Part shown: piece after piece, positions 49,460 through 58,340 of the stretch | How positions within the stretch are numbered: position 1 is the first letter of the stretch | Layout of the letters: each line of letters starts with the position of its first letter | NCBI GenBank assembly: GCA_900142905.1 | Contig: FSRV01000001.1 | Coordinates: 558,001-622,000 of the forward strand | DNA from: Burkholderia sp. GAS332 | GTDB taxonomy: Bacteria; Pseudomonadota; Gammaproteobacteria; Burkholderiales; Burkholderiaceae | Direction of reading: 5' to 3' | DNA: 64,000 bases | Notes under the pieces: model-generated | What the model was told of the DNA's origin: nothing | Databases searched by the model: none | What the model saw: the letters and a program-made list of their open reading frames with translations, nothing else | Position numbers and translations under genes: made by a program

Positions 49460-52008
49460 GCCGGCCTCGACAGCGGGGAAAGGACGGCTTGCTCGAGATA
49501 CGCGCCGTCGAGTTGGGTGCCGCGATCCATCGACGTTTCCGCGAGGTGGGCGCGGAACAGATTGGCTTCACGCAAGTTCGCGCCGCGAAGATTCGCACGC
49601 CTCAAATAGCCGCCGATCAGATCGGCGCGCGCCAGATTGGCGGCGCTTAAATCGGTGCGCACCATGTAGCCGTTGTCGAGCTTCACGCCTTGCAGATTGG
49701 CGGCTTCCAGGTACGCATCGGAAAAATCGCACTGGCTGATTCGGGCGCCGCTGAAATTGGCGCGCTGCGCGCTCACCTGACGTAGATTGACTTCGGTAAG
49801 CCGCGCTTGCGTAAAGTTCGCATCGGTCAGCACGCTGTCTTTCACGAAGCAGGCTTTACGCAAACTGGCGCGATCGAAATGGACACCCCTGGCGTCGGTT
49901 TCGACGAATCCCAACCCGACGATGTCAGCCGCCGAAAAGCTGGCTCGTTCGAGACGGCACTGTATGAAGGCCAGTTTGCGGATATGCGCCTGGTTGAAAC
50001 TGACGTCGTGGAAAGTCTGCTCCATGAACACCAGGTCGGCCAGCGTGGCTTCGCTGAAATCGACCGCGTCGAAACGGCAATGTCTGAATTGAGCGCGGTG
50101 TATCGACGCGCGCGGCAAGCGGCAGTGCAGAAAAAGCGTGTGCTCGAACAGACTGCGATCGAGCTTGGCGTCGCTGAAGTCGGTGTCCTCACACTGTGCG
50201 AGCGACAGATTGGCCTCAGTCAACTGCGCGCGCGCGAAGCGTGCACGAAGCAGCGTCGCGCGTACGAGCACGGCGCCCGTCAGCGTGGCTTCGCTGAAAT
50301 CGGCGCCGGTCAGGTCTGCGCTTTCCAGCAACACGCCCGACAGTTGCGCGCCGCGCAGATTCATCCCGCTCAGATCCGCGCCGGTCAGGTCGAGGCCGGC
50401 CAGCGACTCGCCATTGGCATACATGGCCGCGACGCGCCGGCGTGTGGCATCCGCCGTGGCCGGATCGAGGCGCGGCGCAGCGTCCTGATAGTGAGCGGCG
50501 TGCAGGTACGCCTCGCGCAGTTTGTGGTCGGCCGCGCGCGCCAATTCGCGCAGCGCCGGCTGCTCGGTACGTGCGAGGCATGCGCTCGTGTTGGAGGGGG
50601 GCGGCGGTCCGCGTCGAGCCGGTACCTGTGAGAGCGACGCGGCATGTTTCGTTTCGATTCGCTGACGCATTGTTTCGAGGGCGGCGCGCTGTTCGTCCGC
50701 CTGCTGTTCCTGGTGCTGAACGAACTCCGCCAATTCGTCGAGCCGGGGTGGGCGCTTTGGTTCGGCCGCCGCGGCGATGGCATCGAGCGCGAGTTTGGCG
50801 GCTGGACCGTGCGCCGACACCGCGGCCTGTTCGGCGCGCAGTTGGGCGCCGCGCAGAAGATTGCGCTGCACGGCGCTTTGCGATGGCGCGTGCATGCTTT
50901 CGTCTTGCGCGCCGTTTTGCACGAGCATCGACGCGGGTACGAGGTCGCGATCGCGCAATGCGTGTAACGCCCCGCGTTTGCTATCCATGCGCAGGTCGAA
51001 GACACGCCGGTAATCCATGGCGGGCCGAGGCTGCGTACTCAGTTCCGCGCCGATCATCAAACAGGCGATGTCTTGCGCGTCGAATTCCTCGACTTCGGCC
51101 GCGCCGTGGAAAATCATCACAACCCGCTCCCGATGAGGGATGAACCATGCCGTGGTCAGACGCATCGGGACCTCGGCGAGTGCTTCTTCGCGGTGACGTT
51201 GCACGAAACAGCGGGCGCGCAGCGCTGGCAACCTGCCGGCGATTACGTCGCGTTCGGGGTGCATGTGCGTGATTTCATAGGCGGCGCCGTCGGGCAGGGC
51301 CGGATGCGCCGATAACTGCTGATCCAGCGGTGCGACGTTGAAATAGCGATGGTCCATCGCGCGGGGGAAACCGGGGCAATCCGTTTCGCGCCATGACTGA
51401 TCGAATTGGCCAAGGAGCACGCCGCGTTGTGGCCAGTCCGGCGCGATCGGTGTGAAGCTGGCGGGCTCGATGCGCTGTTCGCGGCGGTGAATCAGATCTG
51501 CCGCATATTCGATATTGGGCAGTTGCCGCGGCGTCGCGCGATCGCCGGATGCGCCCGCGAATCCCCGTCCGCGCGGATTGTCTGCGTAGTCTGCGCCGCC
51601 GTAAGCGAGCGGCCAGTCGATCGGCAGGGACTCGAACGGTTCAGCGGCCGTGGCCTCGTCGCTAGCCCGGCTAGTGCCGCTGGTCCAGTAGCGGTCGCCT
51701 GAGACCCGCAACTGCTTGTCGATGCCCGCGAAGCGGATGCCGACGTGGCACGCCTGGGAGCGTTGGCAGTACTTGCCGTAGGCGTGCGCCGAGACGAGGA
51801 ATTCGGCATGCGGCTTCGGCAATGCCGCATCCAGCGTGTAGCCTGACAGCGCGTCACCGACCGTGTCCCACAGTTCGGTTTCGCCCACCAGTCGCGGTGT
51901 CTCGCCGAGCGTCGCCATCGTCGGAATGGCGATGCCGAGATATTCGCGGCCGTCCGACCGGTAAGCGCGTGTCAGGATGCCGAGTGGCATGGGTTTGATG
52001 ATTTTCAT
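49456..52008 (-). CDS. DUF2169 protein with C-terminal pentapeptide repeats
   Basis: An 850-residue protein. The DUF2169 domain spans about residues 1-300 (MKIIKPMPLGILTRAY at the N-terminus; PIDWPLAYGGADYADNPRGRG near 145; PMRLTTAWFIPHRERVVMIFH near 295). A Glu/Gln-rich helical linker (QHQEQQADEQRAALETMRQR) precedes pentapeptide repeats from about residue 535 to the end (LAGLDLTGADLSGMNLRGAQ and others). DUF2169 proteins are adaptors required for loading some T6SS effectors onto VgrG (as described in Agrobacterium). The frame opens further upstream, but the DUF2169 start is at 52008. The unusual feature is the fusion with a long repeat helix. Confidence 0.83.
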   Translation of the reverse strand: MKIIKPMPLGILTRAYRSDGREYLGIAIPTMATLGETPRLVGETELWDTVGDALSGYTLDAALPKPHAEFLVSAHAYGKYCQRSQACHVGIRFAGIDKQLRVSGDRYWTSGTSRASDEATAAEPFESLPIDWPLAYGGADYADNPRGRGFAGASGDRATPRQLPNIEYAADLIHRREQRIEPASFTPIAPDWPQRGVLLGQFDQSWRETDCPGFPRAMDHRYFNVAPLDQQLSAHPALPDGAAYEITHMHPERDVIAGRLPALRARCFVQRHREEALAEVPMRLTTAWFIPHRERVVMIFHGAAEVEEFDAQDIACLMIGAELSTQPRPAMDYRRVFDLRMDSKRGALHALRDRDLVPASMLVQNGAQDESMHAPSQSAVQRNLLRGAQLRAEQAAVSAHGPAAKLALDAIAAAAEPKRPPRLDELAEFVQHQEQQADEQRAALETMRQRIETKHAASLSQVPARRGPPPPSNTSACLARTEQPALRELARAADHKLREAYLHAAHYQDAAPRLDPATADATRRRVAAMYANGESLAGLDLTGADLSGMNLRGAQLSGVLLESADLTGADFSEATLTGAVLVRATLLRARFARAQLTEANLSLAQCEDTDFSDAKLDRSLFEHTLFLHCRLPRASIHRAQFRHCRFDAVDFSEATLADLVFMEQTFHDVSFNQAHIRKLAFIQCRLERASFSAADIVGLGFVETDARGVHFDRASLRKACFVKDSVLTDANFTQARLTEVNLRQVSAQRANFSGARISQCDFSDAYLEAANLQGVKLDNGYMVRTDLSAANLARADLIGGYLRRANLRGANLREANLFRAHLAETSMDRGTQLDGAYLEQAVLSPLSRPA

Positions 52009-52033
52009 ATTGGATACGCGCGCGTGGTCGCCC

Positions 52034-54214
52034 TCAAAACGTGACCGACAGGCCGACTGTGGTGTACGACACACCTGTCGCCGCGACGCTTGAACCGGTG
52101 CTGGTGACCGAGGAGCCGGTCGAGGTGACGGTGCTGCCCGTGGTGGCGACATTCGAGCCGGTTGCAGCGACGTTCGAACCGATCGCCAGCGCCACGGATC
52201 CGATCGCGTCCATCGTCGATCCCACGATGCTGAATCCCGTGCCAACGGCGCTGACCTGGTTCAAAGTCAACGATTCGCTCGTTCCCAGGACCACGGAGTT
52301 CGTACTACCGTTGACCACGCTGACCGTACTGCCGCCGACCATGGAGCTCGTATTGCCGCCGACCGTGGAGGTCGTACTGCCGCCGACGGTGGAGCTCGTA
52401 TTGCCGCTGACCGTGCTGCTCGTATTGCCGCCGACGGTGGTACTCGTATCGTTGGCGACCGAAGCATCCGAATTGCCGCCGACGCTCTGGGTCGCGTCGT
52501 TGGCGATCTTCATGGTGTAGTCTCTGCCGACACTGCGCCTTTCGTCGTTGGCTATCTTTGCCTGATAGTCGTTACCGACGTTGCGTGTCTCATTGTTCGC
52601 GACCGACGCATCGTAGTTGCGTCCGACGCTGCGCTTGGCGTCGTTGGCGATCGTGATCGCCTCATTGCGGCCGATGTCACGGGTCGCGTCGTTTTCGACC
52701 GAAACCTCGTAGTCGCGCTCGGCGTGCAGGCTCACCTGTTCGGCGCCTTGCCTGTCCTCGAAACGCAACATGTTGGCGTTGGCGCCGGTACCCCCGGGCG
52801 TACGCGTCACGAGGCCGCTTTGCGTCGCGGCTTCCGGCAAACCGAACGGCGGCATTTGGTCGGCGTTGTAGATGCGCCCGGTGATGAGCGGGCGATCCAG
52901 TTCGCCGTTGAGGAAATCGACCACCACTTCCTGGCCTATCCGTGGGACATGGATGCTGCCGAAGTTGGCGCCCGCCCAGGCCTCGGATACGCGTACCCAG
53001 CAGGAGCTGTTTTCGTCGCGCGTTCCGTAGCGGTCCCAACGGAATTGCAGTTTCACCCGGCCATACCGATCGGTCCAGATTTCCTGGCCGGCCGGCCCCA
53101 CCACAACGGCGGTTTGTGGACCGCTCGCTTTCGGTACTGGCGTGATGCTCGGCGCGCGATAAGGCAGTGCCGCCGGCTGCGCAATGAAATCGAAGTCATA
53201 GCGCGCTTCGCTGCTGCCGGTGGCATAACCGCCTTCCTGCAAACGATAGCCGACGCCGACGATCAGAAACGCACGGTTCTCCACAACTCGCGGGCAGTTG
53301 TTCAACGTGAACAGATAGCCTGGCGCGATCGCGCGCAGACGGGCGTGCGCGCGGATGCGGGCGTGGGAGGCCTGCTCTTCTTCGAGCCGCACGCGAGCAT
53401 AGTGCTCGCCCTGATCGGCTTCGATATAGCGGCCTTGCCATTGGTATTTGCCATAGCCGCCGTGCTCCGCGTTCAACGGATTGATGCGCACCTGGGACAG
53501 CTGGGCTTGCGGTTTTCTGAAGTCGTAGTCATCGACGGTGTAGGCGCCTGAGCGGAGTTCCGTCTCCGGATACCACTGGTCGATACCTTCTTCAGCCGGC
53601 AAGGCCAACCGGTCGGGCGGCAGGTAGGGCAGCGTCGCGTAGCCAGGCAGCGTATCGTGGGCGCTCATGTCGTCGGCGAGCACCAGGACCTGCTGGTCCG
53701 CTTCGTGGCGAAAATAGTAATAGATGCCTTCCTGCTCCATCAGCCTGCTGATGAACGCAAAGTCGCTCTCCTGGTATTGCACGCAGTAGTCCCATTCGCG
53801 GTAGCTCGCGAGCAAACGCTCGTCGATCGGGAAGCCATACCTGGCCAGCACTTGCCGAAGAATGTCCACAACCGACAGATTCTGGAAGATGCGGCAGTCG
53901 GTCGTCCTTGTCAGGTACCACAACCATGGCCGCAGCGTGACCGTATAGACGTAGGTGCGCGGCGTGTCAGTCTCGCGGCCGCGGAACGCGCATCGCGCGA
54001 TGTGTCCGCCGAGATGGCGCATGCCGCCGTCGGGCGTGACGATTTCAAGCGTCAGCGGCTTGCCGAGCAGACTGTTCATGTCGAGCGAGGCCGATTGGCT
54101 GACCAGTTCCACGTTGAATTCGTACAACGACGACAGCGTTTCCTGGCCGTCCAGCGAACGGAACCTGAGCGACTGCGGATCGAGCGGCGTACGGGCGGTA
54201 ATGATGTGATTCAT
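52034..54214 (-). CDS. vgrG: T6SS spike protein VgrG (TssI) with repetitive beta tail
   Basis: A 726-residue trimeric spike. The gp27-like region (residues 1-330: PLDPQSLRFRSLDGQETLSS; YCVQYQESDFAFISRLMEQEGIYYYF) is followed by the gp5 OB-fold (GRVKLQFRWDRYG near 390; SEAWAGANFGSIHVPRIGQEVVVDF). The C-terminus from residue 500 is a long regular tail: six 16-residue repeats with ND.xR.VG cores, then 8-residue NTSSTVGG-type repeats, then 7-residue GSxVxxT repeats. No enzymatic domain is fused. It follows tssG after 54 bp and precedes the DUF2169 gene. Confidence 0.94.
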   Translation of the reverse strand: MNHIITARTPLDPQSLRFRSLDGQETLSSLYEFNVELVSQSASLDMNSLLGKPLTLEIVTPDGGMRHLGGHIARCAFRGRETDTPRTYVYTVTLRPWLWYLTRTTDCRIFQNLSVVDILRQVLARYGFPIDERLLASYREWDYCVQYQESDFAFISRLMEQEGIYYYFRHEADQQVLVLADDMSAHDTLPGYATLPYLPPDRLALPAEEGIDQWYPETELRSGAYTVDDYDFRKPQAQLSQVRINPLNAEHGGYGKYQWQGRYIEADQGEHYARVRLEEEQASHARIRAHARLRAIAPGYLFTLNNCPRVVENRAFLIVGVGYRLQEGGYATGSSEARYDFDFIAQPAALPYRAPSITPVPKASGPQTAVVVGPAGQEIWTDRYGRVKLQFRWDRYGTRDENSSCWVRVSEAWAGANFGSIHVPRIGQEVVVDFLNGELDRPLITGRIYNADQMPPFGLPEAATQSGLVTRTPGGTGANANMLRFEDRQGAEQVSLHAERDYEVSVENDATRDIGRNEAITIANDAKRSVGRNYDASVANNETRNVGNDYQAKIANDERRSVGRDYTMKIANDATQSVGGNSDASVANDTSTTVGGNTSSTVSGNTSSTVGGSTTSTVGGNTSSMVGGSTVSVVNGSTNSVVLGTSESLTLNQVSAVGTGFSIVGSTMDAIGSVALAIGSNVAATGSNVATTGSTVTSTGSSVTSTGSSVAATGVSYTTVGLSVTF
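52307..52450 (-). repeat. vgrG: Six 24-bp tandem repeats within vgrG
   Basis: A DNA period of exactly 24 bp starts at 52307, 52331, 52355, 52379, 52403 and 52427; on the plus strand each good unit begins GCCGCCGACC. The units at 52331-52426 are the best conserved. Each unit encodes eight residues of the VgrG tail (NTSSTVGG-like). Such repeats may expand or contract by slippage, changing spike length in steps of eight residues. Confidence 0.85.
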
Positions 54215-54268
54215 GACGGGCCTTGTTAGCGATGGGCGCGCGGAGCGAAGGCGCGCAACGGGCAGCGC

Positions 54269-55321
54269 TCAGCATGGGACGGTTTGCCGCGGCGGATAGG
54301 CCTCGGGCGGATAGACGAAGTCGTCGGCGTCGCGCACACTCGCGCGCGCACCGAGCCAGCTGCCCCAGCCCAGTTGCTGGCCGTGGCCCAGCGTGTTGCC
54401 GGTGACCTGGCCGGCGCCCATGACCAGCCGCACATCCCACTTCCATTCGAAGCCAAGGTAGTGGCGCACCCACTGCACCAATTGCCATGCGCGGCGCGTG
54501 CCGGGCAACAGGTTCAGGTACTGCTCGCGCGAGAGGGGCCCGAGCCTCAACTCGAATTTCGACTGCACGCCGCGCACGGCCATGCCAAGCGTCGCGCCGT
54601 CGCCGAGCGTGCGCGTGGTGCGTCGTGCGCCCAGCCTGAGGCGCTGCCCAGGTTCGATCGTCATCCAGTGCGGAACAAGCTCGACGATCTCTACCGGCAC
54701 GCCGAGCTGCATGCGCAGAATCTGTTGAAGGCCTTCCGGATTGCGCGTCTGCCGGACCAGATGTCCGGCCATGAAGTAACGGGCATGCGCGGCAACCTCG
54801 TCGCGCTGAAGCTGCGACGGCTGGCCACAATGAATCAGGCTTGCGATATAGGCGTCGAACCGCGCCCCGTGCCCGCGGTCGAGACTGACAGTCGGTTGAG
54901 CGTCAGCCCACGCGCGGTAGAACAGCAGAATCAACCGATGATGGAACAGGTCGGCGAACGCCGTTAGCGCGGGATCGTCGTGATTGCGCGCGCGGTCGCG
55001 GGCATATTCGGTTAGATGCAGCGGCAACGGACCGTTTGGACCGAACAGGCCGAAGCTATAAATCGACACGCGCGGCGGCCCGCCTTCAGATCCTTCGGAG
55101 GCCGGAGTGGCCGAGGCCAAGGTCGCTGGCGCAAAGGCCAGCGAGGGTTCCTGACCGATCCGCAGCGGCTCGTCGCCCGGATGGATGGCACGCCCCATGC
55201 GCACGGGCATGCCGGCGCGGGCGTCGAGCCAACGTAACAGCATGTAGAAGTCGTAGGCGTGCGGCGCAGCGGCGACCTGCTGCCAGAAGCGTTGCAGCGA
55301 TGGGATGGCAGAGGTGTTCAT
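54269..55321 (-). CDS. tssG: T6SS baseplate protein TssG
   Basis: A 350-residue TssG (ImpH/VasB) forming the TssF2G wedge of the baseplate. Signatures are YDFYMLLRWLDA near the N-terminus, FGLFGPNGPLPLHLTEYARDR near residue 110, RNPEGLQQILRMQLG and the C-terminal LPGTRRAWQLVQWVRHYLG. The start at 55321 (MNTSAIPSLQ) overlaps the tssF stop by ATGA; an ATG-like start 33 nt upstream also exists. Confidence 0.93.
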   Translation of the reverse strand: MNTSAIPSLQRFWQQVAAAPHAYDFYMLLRWLDARAGMPVRMGRAIHPGDEPLRIGQEPSLAFAPATLASATPASEGSEGGPPRVSIYSFGLFGPNGPLPLHLTEYARDRARNHDDPALTAFADLFHHRLILLFYRAWADAQPTVSLDRGHGARFDAYIASLIHCGQPSQLQRDEVAAHARYFMAGHLVRQTRNPEGLQQILRMQLGVPVEIVELVPHWMTIEPGQRLRLGARRTTRTLGDGATLGMAVRGVQSKFELRLGPLSREQYLNLLPGTRRAWQLVQWVRHYLGFEWKWDVRLVMGAGQVTGNTLGHGQQLGWGSWLGARASVRDADDFVYPPEAYPPRQTVPC

Positions 55322-57189
55322 GCTGTCGGGCGGCATCCGATCCGCGGGTGCCATCGGTTGATGTGTCCGCGCTGCAGCGTCGCGATTGCGAGCTCGCTGA
55401 AGCTGTTCAATGACACATGTCGAGCGAAGAACTGTTCCAGCACTGCGCCGAGCAGATAGGTGCTGGCGCCCGCGAACGCCAATTCGTCGAGCAGTAGTGA
55501 CACGCGGACGCCGCGACCGAACATGAGCGGACCCGGCTGCGGCAACTGGTTGTAAACGGCATCGACCTGCACGCTGCGAATGCCCTGGATCTGCGGCGCA
55601 ATATCGGCCTGTGCCGCACCGGCATAGAGTTCGAGCAGATCACGTAGCGCTTCTGCACCTTGGACACCGTCCAGATCGGTGAGGGTCAGATAGTTGAGGC
55701 TCAGGTGGCTGATCAGTCGCCAGGTCAGCGCGTTATCGGCAAGCGCCGGGCGCGGCGGTGTGGGTCCGCGCAGCACCTTGATGGCCGTTACCGGCGCGGA
55801 AATGCGCAAGCTGAAATCGCTGCTGCCTTCGAGCGGTATCAATGCCGCGAGATCGCGGTTGGTGCAAAGCGCCTCCACCGCGAGATGGCGCAGATCGTCG
55901 GAAAACGGGGCTTCCTGCTGGTCGACCAGCGACAGGAACACCTCGCTACCGCTATAGCCATTCGGCACGCCGTTGCGCCGGTTTGCGGCACTGGTGAGGC
56001 GCGGCTCGCGGCGCACCGAGAAGTAGCGGCCGTGGCTCTCGGGGGCGTCCGCGACCATGCCGTAGAACGGCCGAAACCGGCAACCCTTGCCGTCAGGCTG
56101 CAAGTGGCCCGTGACCTTCTCGATGCTATGGACCTCGTAGTCGAGCGGCCGCGTGCGGTCCACTACCACGTGATGCTCGTAGTGCTGCGTGGAGATTGCG
56201 ACGCGGTCCGCCTGTTTGGGAAACAGATTGATAGCCGGCGTGCAGAAGAGCGCAAGACTACGGCTATCGACCGAACGTTCGAGATCGGGCACCGTCTGGT
56301 CGAGCAGGATGGTCAGCGAGAACGCATTGCCCTCGATTGTTTGCAGCGCGCGCCGCAAATTGCCGATACTAAAAAACAGAAAACGCGCCGGAAAGGCGAA
56401 ATACTCGTGCAGCAGCCGGTGACCATGGAACGAACGCGGGCTGTGGGGCAGAAGTGCCTGGGCGGCGTCGAATCCCTCATGGCGGATGGCGTCGTGATCG
56501 AGCAACGAGCAGTTGTGTTCGGCATTCGACACGGAATGGCACACCACGCCGACGCTACGTGCGAGCACCAGTTCAAGAAGTTGCAGCGCCTGGCTCTCGG
56601 CGCCGCTCAGGAAAAACGTGAGCTTGTCGAGCGGCAGGTTCTTCAGGCTGGCGGCCCCGCAGACTTCTATCCGCACACGCAATGCGCCGCGCACCTTGAT
56701 GCCTGGACTGAGACGCGACAGCGGCAGATCGCCGGGTTCCCCGCCCAACTTGACGTCGGCGAGGCGCAGTGGCCAGAGCGTGACCGCGTGCGCGGTGCGG
56801 AATTCGCACGCCGTCTGCTCGCCCCGCGCAAGGTGGGCGCGCAGCGGTGTGCCTGCCGCCAGCGTATAACCTTCATGCAAGCTGCCTTCGCGCAGGTTCG
56901 GTTGTACGGCGGTGATCGTCATGGACGGCAGAGGCGCCAGGTAATTCGGATAGACGACGTCCAGCAGCCGCTGTGAGAAGCGTGGGAACTCGGCGTCCAT
57001 CTTCAACTGAATGCGGGCAGTCAGAAAGCTAAAGCCCTCGAGAAGCCGCTCGACATACGGATCGTTCACCTCGGTGCCGTGCATGCCGAGGTGGCCAGCC
57101 GTCTTCGGGAACGTCTTGGCGAACTCGGCGCCAAGCTCGCGTAGATAGATGAGCTCGCGGTTGTAGTAGTCGAGCAGACGCGGGTCCAT
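55318..57189 (-). CDS. tssF: T6SS baseplate protein TssF
   Basis: A 623-residue baseplate component. The family N-terminus MDPRLLDYYNRELIYLRELG starts at 57189 with a TGATG overlap with tssE; the frame opens 93 bp upstream, within tssE. Other signatures: GTEVNDPYVERLLEGFSFL, PNYLAPLPSMTI, and RGPTPPRPALADNALTWRLI near the C-terminus. Confidence 0.94.
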   Translation of the reverse strand: MDPRLLDYYNRELIYLRELGAEFAKTFPKTAGHLGMHGTEVNDPYVERLLEGFSFLTARIQLKMDAEFPRFSQRLLDVVYPNYLAPLPSMTITAVQPNLREGSLHEGYTLAAGTPLRAHLARGEQTACEFRTAHAVTLWPLRLADVKLGGEPGDLPLSRLSPGIKVRGALRVRIEVCGAASLKNLPLDKLTFFLSGAESQALQLLELVLARSVGVVCHSVSNAEHNCSLLDHDAIRHEGFDAAQALLPHSPRSFHGHRLLHEYFAFPARFLFFSIGNLRRALQTIEGNAFSLTILLDQTVPDLERSVDSRSLALFCTPAINLFPKQADRVAISTQHYEHHVVVDRTRPLDYEVHSIEKVTGHLQPDGKGCRFRPFYGMVADAPESHGRYFSVRREPRLTSAANRRNGVPNGYSGSEVFLSLVDQQEAPFSDDLRHLAVEALCTNRDLAALIPLEGSSDFSLRISAPVTAIKVLRGPTPPRPALADNALTWRLISHLSLNYLTLTDLDGVQGAEALRDLLELYAGAAQADIAPQIQGIRSVQVDAVYNQLPQPGPLMFGRGVRVSLLLDELAFAGASTYLLGAVLEQFFARHVSLNSFSELAIATLQRGHINRWHPRIGCRPTA

Positions 57190-57743
57190 CAGCCATTCCC
57201 CTTCGCGCGCAGCGCGATATGGCCGGCTTCGAGGTCGATCTCGGAATGCAGAAGAAGGGTCTGCGGCGCCAGACTCGAGCACAGTTGACCGTGGATCTCG
57301 AGCGACAGCGTGCTCCGCTGGGGCTGTGCGGAAGGCCCGGCGATGCAGCGTACTTCAACGCTTTCCGCAAGAAGACGTGGTTCGAATTGCACAATCGCCT
57401 CGCGAATCGCGCTTTCCACGCTGACCCAGTCCAGCGCCGACACTCGCGCACCGGCCAACGCGCCCAAACCGAAGTTGACGACCGAGCGCCTCACGTGCGG
57501 ATAGGCGGCAAGATCGTCCGTGGCTTCGAGGTTGGTCGTGTTCAGGAGCCAGTTCAGATCGCGCAATAGCGATTCACGCAAGCGCGCGCGCGGCGGCGGC
57601 GCGACCCCGTTGTCGGCCCCGGCCGCTGTTGGCGAACAATCGCCGGTCAGGCGGTCGAGCAAGCACGGCAGGGCTTCCAATCGGGAGTCGCGCGTTGCTG
57701 CCGCCGGGTCTCGTTGTAGGCGCAAGGAATGTGGCTTATTCAC
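57189..57743 (-). CDS. tssE: T6SS baseplate protein TssE (gp25-like)
   Basis: A 184-residue gp25-like protein that nucleates sheath assembly at the baseplate. The conserved core runs from about residue 55 (ARLRESLLRDLNWLLNTTN) through PHVRRSVVNFGLG to AIREAIVQFEPRL. It starts with GTG at 57743. An intercistronic hairpin lies between hcp and this gene. Confidence 0.9.
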   Translation of the reverse strand: MNKPHSLRLQRDPAAATRDSRLEALPCLLDRLTGDCSPTAAGADNGVAPPPRARLRESLLRDLNWLLNTTNLEATDDLAAYPHVRRSVVNFGLGALAGARVSALDWVSVESAIREAIVQFEPRLLAESVEVRCIAGPSAQPQRSTLSLEIHGQLCSSLAPQTLLLHSEIDLEAGHIALRAKGNG

Positions 57744-57768
57744 AGGGTTCTCGTCTGCTTCAGGTGGT

Positions 57769-57803
57769 GTGGGCGATGTCGGTCACTTGACCGCTCCGCC
57801 CAC
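57769..57803 (-). other. Intercistronic stem-loop between hcp and tssE
   Basis: Outer arms GTGGGCG (57769-57775) and CGCCCAC (57797-57803) pair, and inside them CGGTC (57780-57784) pairs with GACCG (57789-57793); the internal loop is 4 by 3 nt and the apical loop is 4 nt. It lies in the 78-bp gap between the two genes, the largest gap within the tssA-tssM run, and can explain hcp being in excess over tssE by partial termination or mRNA protection. Confidence 0.6.
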
Positions 57804-57821
57804 TCAAGGATGAAAGCTTGC

Positions 57822-58304
57822 TTAAACTTCCCGGTTTTCCTTGATGTCCCAGGCAAGCACACTTTCGCCTCCGCGGGTGCCCTGGTCGGTCTGCTCCCAG
57901 TATTGCTTCCTCACCTTGGCGGCCTGGAAAGCGTAGGTCACATTGACCGCTTCGGATCCTTTTGCCGCGCCCTGCTGGACCGACGTCACAAGGACCTCGG
58001 ACAGCGTGATGCGCAGATATTCGATTTGCGAGCCGCCTGCCTTGCACACGGAAATCTCGACCTTCGGCAAGTGCTTGCCATTGGCGCAGAATTTGAGGAC
58101 TGCGGGCGCCGCCTTGTCGATGAAGGTCTCGACCAGCAGATCGTTGAAGCTGACTTTGCCGATACCGCCGCCACTGCCCGTTGCCATACTGCCGGGCTGC
58201 GCGGCCCCCCATGAATAAGACTGGATGTCGGTCCATCCCTTGTGATTGGCGTCTTTGGATTCGCCCGTCACCCCGTCTACCCGCATGTACATATCCACTG
58301 ACAT
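57822..58304 (-). CDS. hcp: T6SS inner-tube protein Hcp (TssD)
   Basis: A 160-residue Hcp that stacks as hexameric rings to form the expelled tube. The N-terminus MSVDMYMRVDGVTGESKDAN and the C-terminal EAVNVTYAFQAAKVRKQYWE are family signatures. A strong AGGAGG lies 8-13 nt upstream, fitting a highly translated structural protein. A slip in the neighbouring frame is not needed. Confidence 0.95.
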   Translation of the reverse strand: MSVDMYMRVDGVTGESKDANHKGWTDIQSYSWGAAQPGSMATGSGGGIGKVSFNDLLVETFIDKAAPAVLKFCANGKHLPKVEISVCKAGGSQIEYLRITLSEVLVTSVQQGAAKGSEAVNVTYAFQAAKVRKQYWEQTDQGTRGGESVLAWDIKENREV

Positions 58305-58340
58305 TTTCCAACCTCCTCGTGAATGAATCGAACTCGATGG

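Noticed and set aside
52010..52720. CRISPR-like array at the end of vgrG
   Set aside because: The repeats are contiguous, coding and in frame (24- and 21-bp periods), with no spacers; they encode the VgrG tail.
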